64,000 bases of DNA. It comes from Dasypus novemcinctus. Its lineage: Eukaryota > Chordata > Mammalia > Cingulata > Dasypodidae. The translations under genes and the position numbers were made by a program. The notes under the pieces are model-generated. The model was given only the letters and a program-made list of their open reading frames with translations. It had not been told where the DNA came from and made no database searches. Positions 20,930-33,655 of this stretch are shown piece after piece. Positions within the stretch are counted from its first letter, which is position 1. Each line of letters starts with the position of its first letter. The stretch is taken from contig NW_026688628.1 of assembly GCF_030445035.2 (NCBI RefSeq), positions 3,472,001 to 3,536,000 on the forward strand. Direction: 5' to 3'.

Positions 20930-22351
20930 CCACTCACTTAGCAGATTAAAAATTGGTAATGTAGATATAGTAATCTGGAAAATGATGTCGATGGAAGTGG
21001 GTACTGCTCATCTCTTTTGAAAAAAAAATGGCAGAGAAGGGGCAGGGGCCTAACTTGAGTGAGCTGTTTTGGGAATCCAAGGAGGAGGCAGCAGGCATCA
21101 TTCAGGAGGGAGCTGGACAAAGAGATAAAGAGCTCAAGGGAAAACCATGAGGTGCTCACCCCTGCGGTTGGAAAAGGTGGTGGGCAAGCCCACCCTAAAG
21201 GCAAATAGCCTCTCTGGGACCGCTGGCCCTCAAAGGCCAGCTGAGGGAGAGACAGCATTCCCTGGGAAGAAGTGGGCCTGGTGCAGGGTGGGGAGTGGTT
21301 TCCCTTCTGTGGGTTTGGAAACGTCAACCCCCTTTGAATCTTGGGGAGGACACCAGCCAGCACTGGGGTGGCCCTGGGGAGAATGGAGGGGGAATCTGCT
21401 CAGGCAGGCTGTTACACCCAGCAACCCTGGGAGAGAGGAACTTGATCAAGGAGGGGCAGGGACAGGCACCCAACTAGCCCAACCCCTGAAAGCTGTTAGA
21501 AAGTCCAACTCTTAAGGGAAACAGGGCCAGGAAGAGACAGACAGGCTTCCAAAAGCCTGTTTAGCTAGTAGAGCTGCTGCAGCACAAGAGGGAAGCCCCT
21601 GCCTTGCATGTAGGTGCCTGGTTGGAGCCCTGGTACCTCCTGAATGAAGGGATCCAGAGAGAGTAGGTGTACTGTGAGTACCTCATGATAGGGACATAAG
21701 GCTGAGATTCTATTGTTTTTTTAATGGTTTCTTGGATTTTTTTTCTTTTTCCTTTATTTTACTTGGTAAAACTGGATGCATCACCTGTGGAAGGCAGGCT
21801 GTAGGTGACTGATGAGCACCAGCAGCCTATGAGGTCTGGGGGCCTAAAAGGGAAGACTGCTCTTCTGGGGTGGCTTGTTACTCTTTTGTTTCCTTTGTTC
21901 TTTGTTCCTTTTTTTAAACTTATTTTTCAACCTATTTTATTTCTCTTCCTTTTGTTTTTCTGCCTTCTGACTTCTGTTGCTTTTCTTTCATTCTACCAGT
22001 TCTTCTTTGGTCTTCATTTTTTCATTTTCTTTCTTTCCTTTTTCTTTCCTTCTATGGTCTTCTGATGTGCTTGGCATTTTAATTCATTCTATTTTTTTTT
22101 TCTATTTTCATTCTTGTATAATTTTTTCTATTCCAACACTTTTTATTCTTATTCCTTTGTATTTTTTTTATAGTTTTTACTTATATTCATTAGTTTCCTA
22201 GCTCTTACGCAGTTCCTCTTTACCTTTTTTCCATTATTATTACTATTATTATTCTTCTCTTATCTCTTTCCTTTCCTATGGGTCTAGCATTTTTTTCAAG
22301 GGAACAGAGACAACTGGGAGGATATTGTAGAGGACCAAACATCAAAAACAT
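20930..22351 (+). repeat. LINE-1 5'-UTR module, first copy
   Basis: It shares a run of landmarks in the same order with 22790-24230: 'gagataaagagctcaaggg' and 'ctcacccctgcggttggaaa' early, 'gatgagcaccagcagcct' in the middle, then a long T-rich tract and 'cttctcttatctctttcc' near the end. No ORF1 follows it directly. The second module does lead into ORF1. Confidence 0.65.
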
Positions 22352-22768
22352 CTTTTTTTAAACTTAAAGATTTATTTTTATTTCTCTCCTTCCCTCCCTC
22401 CAGTTGTCTGCTCTCTGTGTCCATTCGCTGTGTGTTCTTCTGTGTCTGCCTCTATCCTTATCAGCAGCACTGGGAATCTGTGTTTCTTTTTTGTTGCATC
22501 ATCTCATTGTGTCAGGTCTCCCTAGGTGCGGTGCCATTCTTGGGCAGGTGGCACTTTCCTTCATGCTGGGCAGCTCTACCTACAGGGTATACTCCCTGTG
22601 TGTGTGGCTCCCCTACTTGCAGGACAACCCTGCATGGCACAGCACTCCCTGCATGCATCAGCACTGTGCATGGGCCAGATCCACATGGGGCAAGGAGGCC
22701 CAGGGTTTGAACCACCAACCTCCCATGTGATAGGAGGATGCTCTATTCACTGGACCAAGCCGCTTCCC
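22352..22768 (-). repeat. DAS-type SINE (minus)
   Basis: T-rich tail at the left, 'gttgtctgctctctgtgtcc' and the family body, ending with the inverted head 'ctggaccaagccgcttcccc'. It sits between the two LINE-1 5'-UTR modules. Confidence 0.88.
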
Positions 22769-22789
22769 CCAAAAAAACAACCTTGAGGA

Positions 22790-24230
22790 CTGCCAGGAAA
22801 AGTGATGAAGAAGGTAGGTAGAGACAGACATGCCTACAAAAAAAAGCACCCAGGAGGCAGGTACTATCTAAAGGAGGGGCCCTGGATATTTATAGAATAG
22901 GAAGGTGCTCTGAGTCATCTGGAAGGTACTGGAAAGATAAAGAAGAAAACCAGGAGTTGCTCGCCCCTGTGGCTGGAAATCGTGCATGTACCCCACAATC
23001 CCAGCAAGTAGCCACATGGCTCCTGGCTTGCTGCTGCCAAGGGACTGGAAAGGGGTGTTTCCTGGGAGGAAGAGGGGTCTGGCAGATGCTGCGCAGTGGT
23101 TTCTTTGTGGTGAGTTTGGCCAGCTCAGGCCCTTTTGAATCTTGGAAGAGACCCAGACCTGCCTGGGAGAGGGGAGGCGGGATCCCCTCAGGCAGGTTGT
23201 CACACCCAGATGCCTTCCTGAGGAGAGAAAGCCATTAGACTAGAGAGGGGCTGGGCACAGCTGCCTCATCAGCAGGACTCTAGCAGGTACAGAAGTCTAC
23301 AAACACCTGGGGAAGGTGGCACCTAGCTTGCTAAAGACCCATTAACTTAAGGAGACAATTTAGCTCAGTGGAGGGAGTCTGGCCTTGCATGTATGAGGCC
23401 CCTGCTCTAAGGTGTGACCCAACTGGTTATCAGGCATCAGCTTGTAGTTTATGACAAGGAATGTACTGGCACTCTTTGTAAGTGCTCTTGGACCTGTTAT
23501 TTCTTTGCTTTAAAAAAAGTCCCCCTTCTTTATTTTAACTTTTTAAATTTTAATCACTAAAACTGTGTACATCACCTGCCTACAGAAGGTAGGCTGCAGA
23601 GTGAATGATGAACACCAGCAGCCTGAGAAACTCCTTAGGGGCCTAACAGGAAGGCTGTCTTTCCTCAGTTGTTTTGTTGTTGCTGCTGCTGTTTTGTTTC
23701 TTTTGTGGTATTTCCCCTATCTTTGTCCCCCCAAATTTATACTTTTACTGATTTTTTTCTACCTACATAATTTCTGTTCTTTCCTTCATTTATCTATCTT
23801 CTGTTTTCTGTTCTTTTTCATGCACCTTGCCTATTTTGCTTGGTCTTCAATTTTTTAAAAAATTTTATTTCTTTTTCTCACTCTGTTTTTCTTTTTTCTT
23901 TCCTTATTTTTTTTTTACATTTTGCTTTTCTTTTCACCTCTCTACTCATCATTCCAGGCTTTTAACTCATTATTTTTCTCTATTTTTTCTCACTTCATTT
24001 TTTTGATTCCACTTTTTAAAACTTATTCCACTGTCCTTCTTAACATTTTTTACTCATGTGGAGTATTTATTTTCTTAGGTCTTGTATGACCCTTTTCTAC
24101 CTTTTATTATTATTACTACTATTATTATTATTTTCCTCTTCTTATCTCTTTCCTTTTCTCTGATCATATTTTTTTCAAGACAACACAGACAAGGAAATAC
24201 AATAAGAGGAATGAAGTGTCAAAGTGAAAA
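22790..24230 (+). repeat. LINE-1 5'-UTR module, second copy
   Basis: The second module runs into the ORF1 start at 24310. A tRNA-like stretch at 23356-23420 has a perfect box A (TAGCTCAGTGG at 23361-23371). The matching place in the first module (21560-21650) keeps a box-B-like GGTTGGAGCCC at 21620. Confidence 0.65.
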
Positions 24231-24309
24231 CTTACAACACCCAAAAATAACAAAACACTAGAGCAGAAAGAGAAGCAAACCAAATGAATAAACCCATCAA
24301 GATAAACAG

Positions 24310-25652
24310 ATGCCTAGACAACAACAAAAAATTATGAACCATACTAAGAAACAGGAAGACATGGCCCAGTCTAATGAACAAATTGAAAAAAAGGAGGAAA
24401 TGTAGAACATGAAACTAATCAAAGATGTCCAAATATGAGTCAACTTAATGAAGTGGAGGAAGAGATTGAGGATATTAAAAAGACACGGGGGAAGCAGATT
24501 TGGCTCAATGGATAGAGTGTCTGCCTACCAAATGAGAGTTCCAAATTTCAAACCCAGGGCCTCCTGACCAATGGGATGAGCTGACCCACGTGCAGTGCTG
24601 ATGTGCACAATGAGCGCCATGCCATGCAGGGGTGTCCCCTGTGTAGGGGAGCCCCATGTGCAAGGAGTGCGCCCTGTAAGGAGAGTTGCCTAGCATGAAA
24701 AACTGCAGCATGCCCAGGGTGGCACCGCACACATGGAGAGGTGATGCAGCAAGATGACACAACAAAAAGACACAGATTGCCAGTGGCACTGAAAGAATAC
24801 AAGCAGACACAGAAGAATACACAGCAAATGGACACAGAGAACAGACAACTGGGGGGAGGTGAGGAATGGGAGAAAAATAAATCTTAAAAAAATGACACTG
24901 GGAGAACATACTGAAGAAATTGAAAACATACATACACACTGGGAGAACATACTGAAGAAATTGAAAACATGCATACATCAAAAGATAATGGATATGATGG
25001 TGATTAATAGCACAATGCAGGAAATCAAAAATACACTGAAAACACAAAAAGCAGATGTGAACAGAGGAAAGAATCAGTAATGAGGAAGGCAGTACATCTG
25101 AAATCAGGTAGCAAAACAGAAGGATGAAAAGACAGAAAAAATCCAGCAGGGACTTAAGGATTTGAATCACAGAAACATATGCACTGTAGGCATCCCAGAG
25201 GGAAAAGAGAAGGAAAAGGGGACAGAAGGAGTGCTGGAGGAAATAATGGCTGAAAACTTCCTAACCCTACTGAGAGAGAGGGATGTACATGTCCAGGAAG
25301 TACAGCACAACCCAAAAAGTATAAATCCCAACAGCTCTACCCAAGACATATACTTCTCAAATTGTCCAATGCTCATGACAAAGAGAGAATACTGAAAGTA
25401 GCAAGAGAAAAGAGACCCATCACATACAAGGGAAGCTCAAAAAAATTAAGTGCTGATTTCCCATCTGAAACCATACAGGCAAGAAGGCAGTGGTATGACA
25501 GAGTTAAGGTGCTAAAAGAAAAAACTTCCTGCCAAAAATTCTCTATCCAGCAAATCTGGCATTCAAAAAATGGAGACTACAATATATTAACAGATGAAGA
25601 GAAATTAACAGCATTTGTCAATAAGAAACCTGCCATTCAAGAAATATTAAAT
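24310..25652 (+). pseudogene. LINE-1 ORF1 remnant, SINE-interrupted
   Basis: It has the same opening codons as the ORF1 at 430. A TAG follows about 31 codons after the ATG. A SINE (24487-24887) splits the coiled-coil part. After it, a 41-bp direct duplication (24895-24976) changes the frame. The RNA-binding core is visible at 25160-25480, where a run reading VGIPEGKEKEKG is followed by a conserved segment to 25640. A second SINE then interrupts the C-terminus. No product is expected. Confidence 0.7.
24487..24887 (+). repeat. DAS-type SINE in ORF1
   Basis: The head 'gggaagcagatttggctcaa' at 24489 is followed by the full body and an A-rich tail. The flanks AAAAAGACAC (24477-24486) and AAAAATGACAC (24888-24898) are a near-perfect target duplication. 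Confidence 0.88.
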
Positions 25653-26097
25653 GGGAGGAAGCAGACTTGGCCCAGCGGATAGGGAGTCTGTCTTGGCCCA
25701 GTGGTTAGGGCAGTAATTTACCACATGGGAGGTCTGCGGTTCAAACCCTGGGCCTCCTTGACCCGTGTGGAGCTGGCCCATGCGCAGTGCTGAGCCACAC
25801 AAGGAGTGCCGTGTCACAGAGGGGTGCCCCCCGCATAGGGGAGCCCCAGGCACAAGGAGTGCACCTGTAAGGAGAGCCACCCAGAGTGAAAGAAAGTGCA
25901 GCCTGCCCAGGAATGGTGCCACACACACGGAGAGCTGACACAACAAGATGATGCAATGAACAGAAACACAGATTCCCATGCTGCTGACAACAACAGAAGC
26001 AGGCAAAGAAGAACACGCAGCAAATGGACACAGAGAACAGACAATGGAGGGGTTGGGGGGAAAGGGGAGAGAAAGAAAATAAATCTTTAAAAAAACT
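25653..26097 (+). repeat. DAS-type SINE with repeated head
   Basis: The head occurs twice: 'gcagacttggcccagcggat' at 25661, then 'cttggcccagtggttaggg' at 25692, before one full body and tail. It is either a partial head duplication or one SINE inserted into another. Confidence 0.85.
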
Positions 26098-26299
26098 GAA
26101 GGGAGTTCTTTAGCATGAAAGGGGAAAAAAGGAGAGAGGTGGAAGAGGGTGTAAGAATAAAAATATAAGAGAAATAAAAACATATGGCATGTATAAGTCT
26201 AAAAAAATATGGCTAATAGAAGTAATTTCCTGACAGTAATAACATCCAGTGTCTTCAGTTAAGACACATAAACTGGCAGAATGGATAAGTAAATATGAA

Positions 26300-29200
26300 C
26301 CATCCATATGCTGCCTACAATAAACTCATCAAGGACCCAGGGATGCAAGGAGACAGAAAATAAATGGATGGAAAACAATTTTACATGCAAACAATAATCA
26401 GAAGAGGGTGAGAACAGCTATACAAAAACCATACAAAATACACTTTACATGCAATAAGAGACAAAAAAAATGACACTATATATTTAAAAAAAGAGAAATC
26501 TATCAAGAAGAAAGAACAATCACATACATTTATGCACCGAACCAGGGAACTTCAAAATACATGAGGCAAACAAGGGAAATAATTAAGTGGAGAAATACAT
26601 GCCTCTACAATTACTCTGGGGAACTTTAATACACCTTATCACCATTAGGCAGAATATCTCAATGAGAATCAAAAAAGAAGCAAAGACCCTAAATAATACA
26701 TTAGAGGGTCTGGACCTAATTGACATACATATAACATTACACTCAAATACTGTACAATATACAATCTTTCTGAGAGCACATGGATCATTCTCCAGGATAG
26801 ACCATAAGCTAGGTCACAGAACAGCTCTAAAGGAATTTGGAAAGATTGAAATTACACAAAGTAACTTATCTGACCACAAAGGACTGAAGCTGGAAATCAG
26901 CAAAGGGCAGAGAAACAGATTAGGCACAAAGACATAGAAATTAAACAATATACTCTTAGACAATCAGTGGGTCAAAGAGAAATTTGCAAAGAAATCAGTA
27001 ACTACCTTGAAATTATTGAAAAAATAACACAACATAGCATAACCTATGGGATGCAGCAAAAGCTGTATGAGAGGAAAATTCATAGCCATAAATGCTGTTA
27101 TTAAAAAGAAGTGCTAAAATAAAAGACCTAACAGCACACCTGGGGGAACTAGAAAAGAACAACAAGCTAACCCCAAAAGAATTACAATGGAGGACATAAC
27201 AAAGATTAATGCAGAACTAAATGAAATTGAAAATAAGAAAGGACTACAAAAAATAAAACCAAAACCTGGTTCTTAGAGATCAATAAAATTGACAAATCCT
27301 TAGCTACACTAACAAAGTAAACAAAAGATGCAAATACATAAAATAAGAAATGAGGAAAGGGAAGTCACCACTGACCCCACAGAAACAAAGTGTATCATAA
27401 GATGATACTTTGAAAAATTATATGCCAAAAAGAATAATTTAGAGGAAATGAGAAAATTCCTAGAAACACACAAGAAGCCTACACTGGTGAAAGAAGAAAA
27501 ATGAACTCAACAGATCAATCACAGGTAAAGAGATAGAATCAGTCACCAAAACCTCCCAGCTAAGAAGAGCCCAGGACCTGACAGTTTCACATGTGAATTC
27601 TACCAAACATTCCAGAAAGAACTAACACCAATCCTGCTTAAACTCTTCCAAAAATAGAAGTAGAAGGAACATCACCTACCTCAGTCTAGGATCCCAACAT
27701 TACCCTAATACCAAACTCAAACAAAGATTCTACAAGAAAGGAAAACTACAGACCAATCTCTAATGAACCAGATGCTAAAATCTTCAACAAAATACTTGCT
27801 AATCATATTCAACAACACATCAAGCAAATTAAACACCATGACTAAATGGCTTTCATCCTGGGTATGCAAGGAGCATTAAACATAAGAAAATCAATCAATA
27901 AAATACACCACATAAAGAGATCAATGAAAAAAAAACATATGATCATCTCTACAGATGCAGGAAAAGCATTTGACAAAACACACCCTTTCCTGATTAAAAC
28001 ACTCCAAAAGATAGGAATAGAAGGAAACTTCCTCAACAAAATATAAGGTATACAGGAAAAACCCACAGCTAAATCATAGACAATGGTGAAATCCTAAAAG
28101 CTTTCTAAGATTGGACACAAGAGAAGGATGCCGACTGTCACTGCTCTTATTTAACATTGTGTTAGAAGTACTTGCATGAGCACTGAGGCCAGAAAAAGGT
28201 GTAAAAGGCATCAAAATTGGAAAGGAAGAAGTAAAAGTTTCACTATTTACAGATGACATGATCCTATACACAGAAAGCCCTCAGAAACAAAGCTTCTAGA
28301 ACTTATGAATTCAGTAAAGTCAAAGGTTATAAGAATAGGAAAAAGTAAGTAGCATTCCTCTACACCAATAATGAGCAATCTGATGAGAAAATCAAGAAAA
28401 AAATACCATTTGCAACAGAAACTAAAAAAAATCAAACAACTAGGAATAATTTAACTAAAGAAGTAAATGACTTATATGCAGACAACTACAAAGGAAATCA
28501 AAGAAGACTTAAATAAATGGAAGAATATTCCCTGCCCATGGGTAAGAAGACTAAATATCATTGAGATGTCTATCCTACCCAAACTAATCTACAGATTTAA
28601 TGCAATCCCAATAAAATTCAACACAGCATTTTTTAATGAATTGGAAAGACTTACCATGAAATTTATTTGGAAAGGCAAGAGTCCCTGAATATTCAAAGAC
28701 ATATTGACAAGGTACAATGAAATTGGAGGAATCACACCACCTGACTTTAAAGCATACTACAAAGCTACAGTGGTCAAAACTGCATGGTACTGGCACAAGA
28801 ACAGACTTAATAACTAATGGAACTGAACTGAGAGTTCTGATATAGATCATGGCATATGCAGTCATTTGATCCTCAGAGAAGCCACCAAGCCCACTCAACT
28901 GGGAGAGAATGGCCTCTTCAACAAATGGTGCTTTGAAACTGGATATGAATATCCAAAAGAATATCCATCTCACACCTTATACAAAAACTAACTAAAGATG
29001 GATCAAAGATCTAATTATAAGAGCCGAGACCATAAAGACCTTGGAAGGTAAGTAGGGAAGCTTCTATAAGACCTTGTAATAGGAAATGTCTTCATGAACT
29101 TCAAACCCAAAGCATGAGAAACAAAAGAAAAAAATAGATAAATGGGACCTCCTCAAAATTAAAACCATTTGCACCTGAAAGGAGTTTGTGACAAAAGTGA

Positions 29201-29850
29201 AAAGACAGCCTCAATAATGGTAGAAAGTATTTGGTAACCAAATATCTGATAGGAGCCTAATATCCAGCATATGTAAAGAAATCCTGTACCTCAAAAATAA
29301 AAAGACAAACAACCCATTTAAAAAATGGACAAGTGATTCAAACAGACACTTCTCCAAAGAAGAAATACAAAAGGATAAAAAGCATATGAGAAGATGTTCA
29401 ACATCACTAGCTATTAGGGAAATGCAAATCAAAACTACAATGAGATACCATCTTACTTCCATTAGACTGGTGGACATTAAAAAAACCAGAGGACTAAGGT
29501 GTTGGAGAGGATGCGGAGTAATGGACACCCTCATCTACTGCTGGTGGGAATGTAGAATGGCCCAGCCATTGTGGATGACAGTTTGGGATTTCCTCAAAAA
29601 ACTAACTGTAGTTATGTCATAAGACCCATCAATTCCACTGCTGGGTATATACCCAGAAGAACTGAAAACAAAGACAAGAACCGATTATGCACAACAATGT
29701 TCACAGCAGCATTATTCACTATTGCCAAAACTGGAATCAACATAAATGCCCCTTAAGAGATGAATGGATAATCAAAATATAGTCTATACATACAATGGAA
29801 TATTATTCAACTCTAAGAAGGAATACAGTACAACACATGGGATAACATGA
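26300..29850 (+). pseudogene. LINE-1 ORF2 remnant (endonuclease and RT)
   Basis: ORF2 encodes the endonuclease and reverse transcriptase that copy LINE-1 RNA at the target. Open pieces remain at 26587-26937, 27846-28046, 28467-28688 and 29386-29756, in different frames and separated by stops. The RT region shows STDAGKAFD near 27948 and an FTDD in place of the usual FADD near 28245. The C-terminal coding segment lies at 29330-29760. The many stops and frame changes make it non-functional. Its order and spacing match an ordinary ORF2. Confidence 0.8.
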
Positions 29851-32754
29851 ATGAATCTGAAGGGTCTTATGTTGAGTGAAGCAAGCCAGGCATTGAAGGA
29901 CAAATATTATATGACCTCTTTGATAAGAATTAAGTTAAGTGAGCCAACTCAGGGAGCTAGAGTCTGGAAGATAGGTTTACAGGAAATAGAAAGAGATAGA
30001 AGGTTGTGACCCAATGCCCATAGGGGTGAAATCTATAAGGTATGAGTAGTTGTGCAGTAAAGGGATATGACAGGGGTGTAGGGATACTATTGGGTTGGGT
30101 GGTGCAAGCTTGACAGGGAGCTAGGGTAGGGAGGATGGTTTGGTTGGTCCATGGAAATGGAGGAAGGGTTGGGGAAGGTAGCAAGTGAACACTGGGGATT
30201 GGCAGGTATGTGGATGAAACTACAATGCTGAGAAAATTGTTTTGGCAATATGACAAGGAAGGGCTACTGGTTTAGGGTGTTGGATGGAGGTACATTTGGG
30301 ACAGGGCACACCTGGGGCAGTCTTCTAGAGAAGGTGCAAGTGATGATGTTGGTTTAGTGGGTTGGATCAGTGGAGGGAGACCCACATAGTGAGTGGAAAG
30401 GAGTTGAACTCCCATACAGGGGAGTCTTGATATGTTCTCAAACACAAGGAAGGGTGTCTCTGGATAGTATGGGTCATTCCTAATAGGGGAGGACAGACTA
30501 CTGTGTCAAGCCATCAGCATTGTTGCAAGAATTACAACTCTTGTCCTTCAAGGAGTGAAGCCTGGTGGTCACAGTGGGTCCTGAGGGGAGGGAGAGGGAG
30601 GAAAGGGATCAATGGAAGAGTAGGTATTTAGGGGGCAAAGGAAGTGTTCTGTATGATCTTGCAATGATGGATACAGGCCATGTTAAATTTCATCAGAAAT
30701 GTATACAAGTATCTGATCTAAAATGTAAACCATAATAGAAACCACTGACCATAGTTTGCAGCTATGTTTTAATAATTGTACATCAGTTGTAACAAATGTA
30801 CCATCCACATGTAAAAAAAGATTCTTAACAAGGAAAGGGGAAAAAGGGGGGGATGTTGGGTATATATGGGAGTCCCGTATATTCTATATGTGACTTTCCT
30901 GTGACCTAAAACTTCTTTAAAGACAAAAGGAAAAAGATAAAATACTGGGGAAGTAATGGAAGAAAATGTGACTGTACATATAGGACAACATATATTACAG
31001 TGATGAAAGGCAAAACTTAAACAATTTTTTAACTATTTTTCATTTTTTAAATACCCTTTTTAAACCTTATTTTAGTTTTAGTTTTCTTAAATTATTATGT
31101 ATTTTATTTCTGATGTTTAAACCTTTCGTTATGACTTCATTTTCCTATTAAGTGAATTTGAAAATATTCTTGGCTTCATTTTTGAAGAAGTTTTAGATCA
31201 CAGAACTGTTACAACCATGGTAGGGGAGGACCACTGGTGTGGGGTGTCAGTGATGGGGTATACATGGGAGGAAGTCCACCTGGGGATATATACAAGGTAT
31301 ATAAATATGTTCAAATGTTCATGGGGCATTGCCACAGTGGGTAGAGATTCACACAATAACTGAATATTGAAGTCCTATCCTTGGGAGCTCTGCCACATTC
31401 TCTAATGCTACAGCAACAATCCCCCAAGGAGCAAGGACTAGTGAAAAAGGATGGCCCATTGATATACCCTTGAGATTGATGACTATGCTTATGCACTTTT
31501 TGCTCTTAAATTTGTAACTTAGCCTAGTGATGCAGGACACCTAAGAGTTATTTCCTGAGAGCCTCCATGTTACTCAAATGTGGCCTCTCCCTAAGCCAAA
31601 CTCAGCATATAAATGCATTACCTTCTCCCCCAATGTGGGACATGACTCCCAGGAATGAGACTCCCTGACACTGAGGGATTACTATCAAGCACCAGCTGAT
31701 GATGCAACTAGAAAAGGACACTGAACTAAAGAGGGGGAAAGGTAAAGATACATGAGTTTATATGGCTAACAGACTTCAAAGTAAGCCAGGAGGCCATCAG
31801 AGAGTTACACTCATAAATGTCTCTGCAGGATGTCATAAACTGCCAAAGCAGATGCTACCACAAATAGTGGGACACCTGAGGGATCCAGAAACACCCAGCT
31901 CATATGGTCAGGGCAGATAGCTCCAGAGATTGAGGCCTGGTCACTGGGTCCTCCTTTGGAGTTTGTGCTCCTGAGTGTGACAGAGTTGGACTCAAATGTG
32001 ACTTCTCTACACATGTCTCCTCTCTTTTATTTGAACCTATAGTTGATGCTGGAATTGGTAGGTGTACATCCAAAAGACTTGAATCTCTAGACAGTTCATG
32101 TGTCAGCTGGGCCCTGAGCCTCAGTGGAGGTGTAATGGATAATAAACACATGAACAATCCACATGCTGCTTACAACAGACCCACCTTTGAATCATGGCTA
32201 CAAACCAACTATAAGTAAAAGGTTGGAAAAAGATACTCCATGCAAATAGTAAACAAAAAAGAGCAGGGACAGCTATACTATTATTGGACAAAACAGACTT
32301 GAAGTGAAAAAAAGTAATGAGTCAGAGAAGGCCATTATATATTAATAAAAAGGACAACCCAGCAGGAAGATATATTTATGCACCTAACCAGGGTGCCCCA
32401 AAATAAATAAGACAAACTCGGTCAAAACTGAAGGGAGAAACAGGCATCTCTACAATAATCACTGGAGGCTCTAATACACCACTTACATCATGAGACAGAA
32501 CAACTGGACAGAAGATCAACAAGAAAATAGAGAACTTAAAGAACAATAAATGAGCTAGACCTAACAGACACACAAAATGCTGCATCTGAACACAGCAGGT
32601 TATACATTACTCACGTGCCCATGGATCCTTCACCAGGATACACCACATGTAGGGCACACTACAGATCTCAATACATATGAAAAGACTGAAGTTATACAAA
32701 GCACCTTCCCAGATCATAATGGAATGAAATTGGAAATCAGGAATATATAGGAAA

Positions 32755-33152
32755 GGCAGTGGAACTGGCCTAGTGGTTAGGGCATCCATCTACCACATGG
32801 GAGGTCTGCGGTTCAAACCCCGGGCCTCCTTGACACATGTGGAGCTGGCCCATGCGCAGTGCTGATGTGCGCAAGGAGTGCCCTGCCATGCAGGGGTGTC
32901 CCCCGTGTAGGGGAGCCCCACGTGCAAGGAGTGCACCCCGTAAGGAGAGACGTCCAGTGCAAAAGAAAGTGCAGCCTGCCCAGGAATGGTGCCGCCCACA
33001 CGGAGAAGTGACACAAGATGACACAACAAAAAGAAACACAGATTCCCATGCCGCTGACAACAACAGAAGCGGACAAAAAAGACACAGCAGACAACCAGGG
33101 AGGGGGGGGAAGAGAAGAGAAATAAATGAATAAATAAATCTTTTAAAAAAAA
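32755..33152 (+). repeat. DAS-type SINE with target duplication
   Basis: Full head, body and tail. The flanks GAATATATAGGAAA (32741-32754) and GAATAGACAGGAAA (33153-33166) agree at 12 of 14 positions. Confidence 0.9.
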
Positions 33153-33271
33153 GAATAGACAGGAAAAAAGTAATTTTGCAACTGTGTGGAGTCTAAACAA
33201 CACACTCTTAAATGATCAGTGGATCAAAGAAGAAACTGCAAGTGAAACCAGTAAATGAAAATGACAAATGA

Positions 33272-33655
33272 GGGAAACGGACTTTGGCCCAGTGGTTAGG
33301 GCGTCCGTCTACCATATGGGAGGTCCGCGGTTCAAACCCCGGGCCTCCTTGACCCGTGTGGAGCTGGCCATGCGCAGCGCTGATGCGCGCAAGGAGTGCC
33401 GTGCCACTCAAGGGTGTCCCCCGCGTGGGGGAGCCCCACGCGCAAGGAGTGCGCCCGTGAGGAAAGCCGCCCAGCGTGAAAAGAAAGAGCAGCCTGCCCA
33501 GGAATGGCACCGCCCACACTTCCCGTGCCGCTGACGACAACAGAAGTGGACAAAGAAACAAGATGCAGCAAACAGACACCAAGAGCAGACAACCAGGGGA
33601 GGGGGGGAAATTAAATAAATAAATAAATCTTTAAAAAAAATAAAAATAAAAAAAA
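33272..33655 (+). repeat. DAS-type SINE with perfect target duplication
   Basis: It is flanked by GAAAATGACAAATGA at 33257-33271 and 33656-33670, a perfect 15-bp duplication. Its many intact CpG sites and perfect flanks suggest it is among the youngest insertions in the window. It has a small internal deletion in the late body. Confidence 0.92.

Larger units (their letters stand above)
24310..32117 (+). repeat. LINE-1 copy with ORF1, ORF2 and long 3' UTR
   Basis: Together with the 5'-UTR module it makes a nearly complete plus-strand element. ORF1 starts at 24310 and is split by two SINEs. ORF2 sequence follows to about 29850. The 3' UTR has two parts: 29870-30950, rich in G, and 30950-32117, matching 47890-49060 of the insertion at 46791. 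The next LINE-1 starts at about 32118 and cuts it off. Confidence 0.8.

Noticed and set aside
25647-26183. 178-codon minus-strand frame, and similar ones at 36478-36996 and 24505-25170
   Set aside because: They are antisense readings of DAS-type SINEs. The same peptide pattern recurs at every SINE copy.
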